From positions 1-9,310 of the forward strand of contig JAJZCS010000059.1 of NCBI GenBank assembly GCA_021829055.1: a stretch of 9,310 nt of DNA, in the 5' to 3' direction. Both the position numbers and the translations under genes were made by a program. Positions 6,401 to 9,310 of the stretch are shown piece by piece. The notes under the pieces were generated by a model. The model did not search any database. It saw only the letters and a program-made list of their open reading frames with translations, and had not been told where the DNA came from. Each line of letters starts with the position of its first letter. Position 1 is the stretch's first letter. This DNA is from Pseudomonadota bacterium (GTDB lineage: Bacteria > Pseudomonadota > Alphaproteobacteria > Acetobacterales > Acetobacteraceae).

Positions 6401-8338
6401 ATGCCCGCGATCACCTTGCCTGACGGCTCCGTCCGTGACTATCCGGGCTCCGTCACCGGCACCACGATTGCGGCATCGATCGGACCCGGCTTGGCTCGTG
6501 CCGCCGTAGCGATGGAGCTGGACGGCACGTTGACCGATCTCTCTCACGAAATTGACCACGATGCGCACGTGCGGTTCATTACGCGGGAGAATGAGGAATC
6601 GCTACCGCTGATCCGTCATGACGCCGCGCACGTGATGGCGGAAGCAGTCCAAGCCTTGTATCCTGGCACGCAGGTCACGATTGGACCGTCCATTGAGGAC
6701 GGCTTTTATTATGATTTTTATCGTGATCAGCCATTCTCCGCTGATGACCTGCCGGCGATTGAGGCGAAGATGCGGGAAATCGTCGCGGGCGATACACCAT
6801 TTACTCGTGAAGTGTGGTCGCGTGACCAGGCAATTGCCTTCTTCGCAGCGCGGGGCGAGAGTTTTAAGGTTCAGTTGATCCGTGATTTGCCTGACAGCGA
6901 GGAAATTACCGTGTACCGGCAGGGCAAATGGCTCGATTTATGCCGAGGCCCTCATCTGCGCAGCACCGGTGATGTCGGCAATGCATTCAAGCTGATGAAA
7001 GTAGCGGGAGCGTTTTGGCGCGGCGACCATCGCAACCCCATGCTCAGCCGAATTTACGGTACCGCATGGCGCAATAACAAGGACCTCGAAGCACATCTGA
7101 ATCGGCTGGAAGAGGCAGAACGGCGTGACCATCGCAAGCTCGGACGACAGATGGACTTGTTCCATGTCCAGGAGGAAGCGGTTGGTTGCGTCTTCTGGCA
7201 TGAGAAGGGTTGGCGTCTCTATCGCACCATCGAGAACTATATCCGTCGGCGACAACAGCAGTTTGGTTATTCGGAGGTCAGAACACCCCAGTTGCTCGAC
7301 AGAACGTTGTGGGAAAAATCCGGCCACTGGCAAAATTATCGGGAACACATGTTCATTGCCGAGGTTGAGCATGAAGACAAGGTTTTGGCAGTGAAACCTA
7401 TGAACTGCCCATGCCATGTACAAATTTTTAAACATGGCTTACGGAGCTATCGTGAGCTCCCGATTCGGATGGCGGAATTCGGTGCATGTCACCGCTTCGA
7501 ACCTTCGGGTGCTTTGCATGGAATCATGAGAACGCGTGCATTTACGCAGGACGACGCACATATCTTCTGCACAGAAGAACAAATCGTGTCGGAAACTGTA
7601 ACATTCGTGAAAATGTTGCATTTGATTTATTCGGATTTTGGATTCAACGATTTCGCTGTTAAATTCTCTGATCGTCCGGCATTGCGTGCAGGCCAGGATG
7701 AGGTATGGGATCAAGCTGAGACAGCATTAAAATTGGCCTGCACAGAAGCTGGTGTCGAGTATGTAATCAACCCAGGGGAAGGTGCCTTCTATGGACCAAA
7801 GCTCGAGTTTGTATTGCGGGACGCAATCGGAAGAGACTGGCAATGTGGAACCTTCCAAGTAGATTTTGTTTTGCCGGAGCGGCTTGACGCGAGCTACATT
7901 ACGGCTGACAGCCGCCGGGCCCGCCCGGTAATGCTTCATCGGGCGGTTGTTGGAAGCTTTGAGCGGTTTATCGGTATCCTGATTGAGCATTGCGCCGGCC
8001 GCCTGCCAATGTGGCTGGCACCAACGCAAGTTGCAGTTGCAAGCATTGTAACGGACGCAAATGAATATGGAGAAACTGTCGTTGCCACGCTCAAAGATGC
8101 AGGGCTTTCGGTAATTGGAGATATGCGCAACGAAAAAATCGGAGCAAAAATCCGTGATCTATCTCTTGCATTAATACCATACATACTGGTCGTAGGGAGG
8201 CGCGAAGCACATGAGCACAGTGTCTCGATTCGCCGCCTCGGTAGTGACACGCAAACGACGATGTCGCTCAGTGACGTAGTAAAAATACTAAAAACCCAGG
8301 CAGAGGCGCCGGATATGCACAGCCAATCATTGGTTTAA
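6401..8338 (+). CDS. thrS: Threonyl-tRNA synthetase
   Basis: The 645-residue enzyme charges tRNA-Thr with threonine in the cytoplasm and edits mis-charged Ser-tRNA. All domains are present in order. The TGS domain (about 1-61) starts [16 protein letters not shown]. The editing domain has HDAAH (His73, His77) and CRGPH (Cys181, His185), matching E. coli residues 73, 77, 182 and 186. The class II core has [18 protein letters not shown] (motif 1), MNCPCH with zinc ligand Cys336, [15 protein letters not shown] (motif 2) and DDAHIF with His387. It continues with [13 protein letters not shown] and [16 protein letters not shown], holding His513 and motif 3. The C-terminal anticodon-binding domain begins at [12 protein letters not shown]. 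The three zinc ligands are each shifted by two from E. coli numbering. The gene looks fully functional. In many bacteria infC follows thrS; here an IS5 element lies about 80 bp downstream. Confidence 0.98.
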   Translation: MPAITLPDGSVRDYPGSVTGTTIAASIGPGLARAAVAMELDGTLTDLSHEIDHDAHVRFITRENEESLPLIRHDAAHVMAEAVQALYPGTQVTIGPSIEDGFYYDFYRDQPFSADDLPAIEAKMREIVAGDTPFTREVWSRDQAIAFFAARGESFKVQLIRDLPDSEEITVYRQGKWLDLCRGPHLRSTGDVGNAFKLMKVAGAFWRGDHRNPMLSRIYGTAWRNNKDLEAHLNRLEEAERRDHRKLGRQMDLFHVQEEAVGCVFWHEKGWRLYRTIENYIRRRQQQFGYSEVRTPQLLDRTLWEKSGHWQNYREHMFIAEVEHEDKVLAVKPMNCPCHVQIFKHGLRSYRELPIRMAEFGACHRFEPSGALHGIMRTRAFTQDDAHIFCTEEQIVSETVTFVKMLHLIYSDFGFNDFAVKFSDRPALRAGQDEVWDQAETALKLACTEAGVEYVINPGEGAFYGPKLEFVLRDAIGRDWQCGTFQVDFVLPERLDASYITADSRRARPVMLHRAVVGSFERFIGILIEHCAGRLPMWLAPTQVAVASIVTDANEYGETVVATLKDAGLSVIGDMRNEKIGAKIRDLSLALIPYILVVGRREAHEHSVSIRRLGSDTQTTMSLSDVVKILKTQAEAPDMHSQSLV

Positions 8339-8421
8339 CCGCAAAAGCGCTTCCAACGTTTGCGTTCGAGTAGCCCTATTTAGCCCTGATCCTTCGAGGT
8401 GCGCCTAGTGGTAGACTCTAA
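8339..8421. other. Spacer between thrS and the IS5 element
   Basis: This 83-bp non-coding spacer contains two short direct repeats (TAGCCCT at 8372 and 8382; TTCGAG at 8365 and 8393) but no convincing Rho-independent terminator, tRNA or infC start. The last bases, CTAA (8418-8421), fit the kind of short target site used by IS5-family elements; the other copy is outside the window. Confidence 0.5.
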
Positions 8422-8440
8422 GAGTCTGACTCGTAATTAG
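8422..8440 (+). repeat. Putative IS5-family terminal inverted repeat (one end)
   Basis: GAGTCTGACTCGTAATTAG lies between the transposase stop codon and the thrS-side spacer. Its position and its GA start fit an IS5-family end. The partner repeat was looked for between 9204 and 9310 and not found, so this rests on position and composition only. Confidence 0.4.
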
Positions 8441-8451
8441 GTCTAATTTTT

Positions 8452-9310
8452 TCATGCGCGTGCGACGAATCTGACAGTTCGGCGGATGGAAGCGATGAGC
8501 AGCCAGGCTTCTGACGAGGCGATGGAGGCTTCCCAATCCTTGGCGAGGCGTCGGCAACGATTGAGCCAGGCGAAGGTCCGCTCGACCACCCATCGTTTGG
8601 CGAGCACAACGAACCCTGCCACACTGTCGGACCGTTTGACGATGTCGATGGCGAGGCTCTCGATGTGAGCGACGGCGGTTCGCAGCTTCTCGCCGGCGTA
8701 GCCGCCATCGGCAAACAACTTGACGAGGCTTGGATAGCTGTCCCGCACGCTCTCGATGACCGCAGGCGCACCATCACGGTCCTGGAGGTCGGCCGCGTGT
8801 GCACCATCGCGTCCAGCAGATGGCCCACGCTGTCGGTGATGATGTGGCGCTTTCGTCCCTTGATCTTCTTACCCGCATCGTAGCCAGCCGGGCCGCCGCT
8901 TTCGGTTGTCTGGACCGATTGGCTGTCGATGATCGCCGCAGTCGGCGCAGCGTCCCGTCCCTCGACGATACGGCTCGCGGCGACCAGCGCCTCGTTGATC
9001 GCAAACAGCACTCCGCTGTCCCGCCAACGGTAAAAATGATATTGAACGGTCGTGAATGGCGGAAAGTCCGTGGGTAACATTCGCCATGGGCAGCCCGCCG
9101 TCGCCTGATACTGGATGCCATCCCAGATGTGGTGCGCATGCTGTGGATCGATGGTCGCCCAACCGTGCTCGCGCGCGCCAGAAACGGCCCAATGATCTCC
9201 CACTCCCCGTCCGTGCTGTCGCCTGCATACCGCAGCGCGCTCCGGTCATAATGTCGCCGTGTGATTTCAGATCCCCTGGGGAGTGGATAGCGGCCGGTAA
9301 GGTGCTGCTT
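8452..9310 (-). pseudogene. IS5-family DDE transposase broken by two frameshifts
   Basis: Three minus-strand frames must be joined to read the protein. Frame one gives TRRHYDRSALRYAGDSTDGEWEIIGPFLA through GRPSIHSMRT. Frame two gives IWDGIQYQATAGCPWRMLPTDFPPFTTVQYHFYRWRD, then AAIIDSQSVQTTE (first catalytic Asp) and KGRKRHIITDSVGHLLDAMVHT. Frame three gives ADLQDRDGAPAV, KLFADGGYAGEKL (second Asp) and VVERTFAWLNRCRRLAKDWE (catalytic Glu), ending FVARA at 8452. The joins lie near 9129-9133 and 8794-8797. Each is best explained by two extra bases, since the family aligns without a gap once they are removed. The catalytic residues all survive but are never in one frame. The frame is open to the window edge without an ATG; the codon before TRRHYDR is ATC. 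A full protein cannot be made without two shifts, so it is scored as inactive. Confidence 0.85.

Larger units (their letters stand above)
8422..9310 (-). mobile_element. IS5-family insertion sequence, right part cut by window edge
   Basis: The element's 3' end (relative to its transposase) probably lies at 8422. There the plus strand begins GAGTCTGACTCGTAATTAG, a plausible IS5-type terminal repeat starting with GA and preceded by CTAA. The transposase stop follows only about 30 bp inside, as is usual for IS5 members. The matching inverted repeat is not visible before the window ends, so the element is either incomplete here or continues past 9310. A small palindrome, TCCCCTGGGGA (about 9271-9281), lies just ahead of the coding region on the transposase strand and is of unknown meaning. 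Confidence 0.65.

Noticed and set aside
8340..8364. CGCAAA...TTTGCG stem just after thrS as a terminator
   Set aside because: Six weak pairs across a 13-base loop with no following T-run; likely chance.
8359..8421. Possible tRNA, from GTTCGAG-like bases after thrS
   Set aside because: No acceptor stem or cloverleaf can be built around it.
8790..8800. Programmed frameshift making a functional two-frame IS5 transposase, as in some IS427-group elements
   Set aside because: There is no slippery A-rich or heptameric site at either join, two shifts are needed, and both look like dinucleotide gains, so decay is simpler.
1..9310. CRISPR array, integron or phage attachment site
   Set aside because: No regularly spaced repeats, integrase gene or tRNA-associated direct repeats were seen on either strand.

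Overview
The window looks like part of an alphaproteobacterial chromosome. The threonyl-tRNA synthetase carries the alphaproteobacterial-type NCPCH motif, and its overall sequence resembles Acetobacteraceae (acetic acid bacteria) proteins as I remember them. The mix of IS630, IS1182 and IS5 remnants also fits that group. This assignment comes from memory of families, not from a search.

Layout. Positions 1-423 hold the decayed 3' part of an IS630-type transposase (+). A Tat-exported, LivK-type periplasmic binding protein (477-1718, -) and a PIG3-type NAD(P)H:quinone oxidoreductase (1817-2842, +) diverge from a 98-bp AT-rich intergenic region. From 2843 to 3515 there is no intact gene. This stretch holds the tail of an IS200/IS605-type TnpB gene (-) with its right-end hairpin, followed by a 400-bp IS1182-derived element (3096-3495) with 15-bp perfect terminal inverted repeats and a gutted transposase gene. 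Next come an alpha/beta hydrolase (3516-4262, -) and, diverging from it across 56 bp, a tight + strand cluster: a GT4 glycosyltransferase (4319-5458), a GT9 heptosyltransferase-like protein (5455-6390) and thrS (6401-8338). The right end (8422 to the window edge) is an IS5-family element whose transposase is broken by two frameshifts.

How the genes relate. GT4, GT9 and thrS appear to be translationally coupled: the first pair overlaps by four bases, and the thrS ribosome binding site overlaps the GT9 stop codon. The two glycosyltransferases probably act in cell-surface glycan (LPS core) synthesis, while thrS is a complete housekeeping gene. The binding protein has no permease or ATPase beside it here, and nothing links it functionally to the oxidoreductase beyond the shared promoter region. 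Four different transposon families, all broken, lie in or at the edges of 9.3 kb, so the window reads as a core gene cluster flanked by an insertion-sequence graveyard.

I found no convincing evidence of a new biological system. The most informative items are the nested, decayed mobile elements: the TnpB tail with its end hairpin, the 400-bp IS1182 deletion derivative, and the pattern of frameshifts in the IS5 and IS630 remnants.
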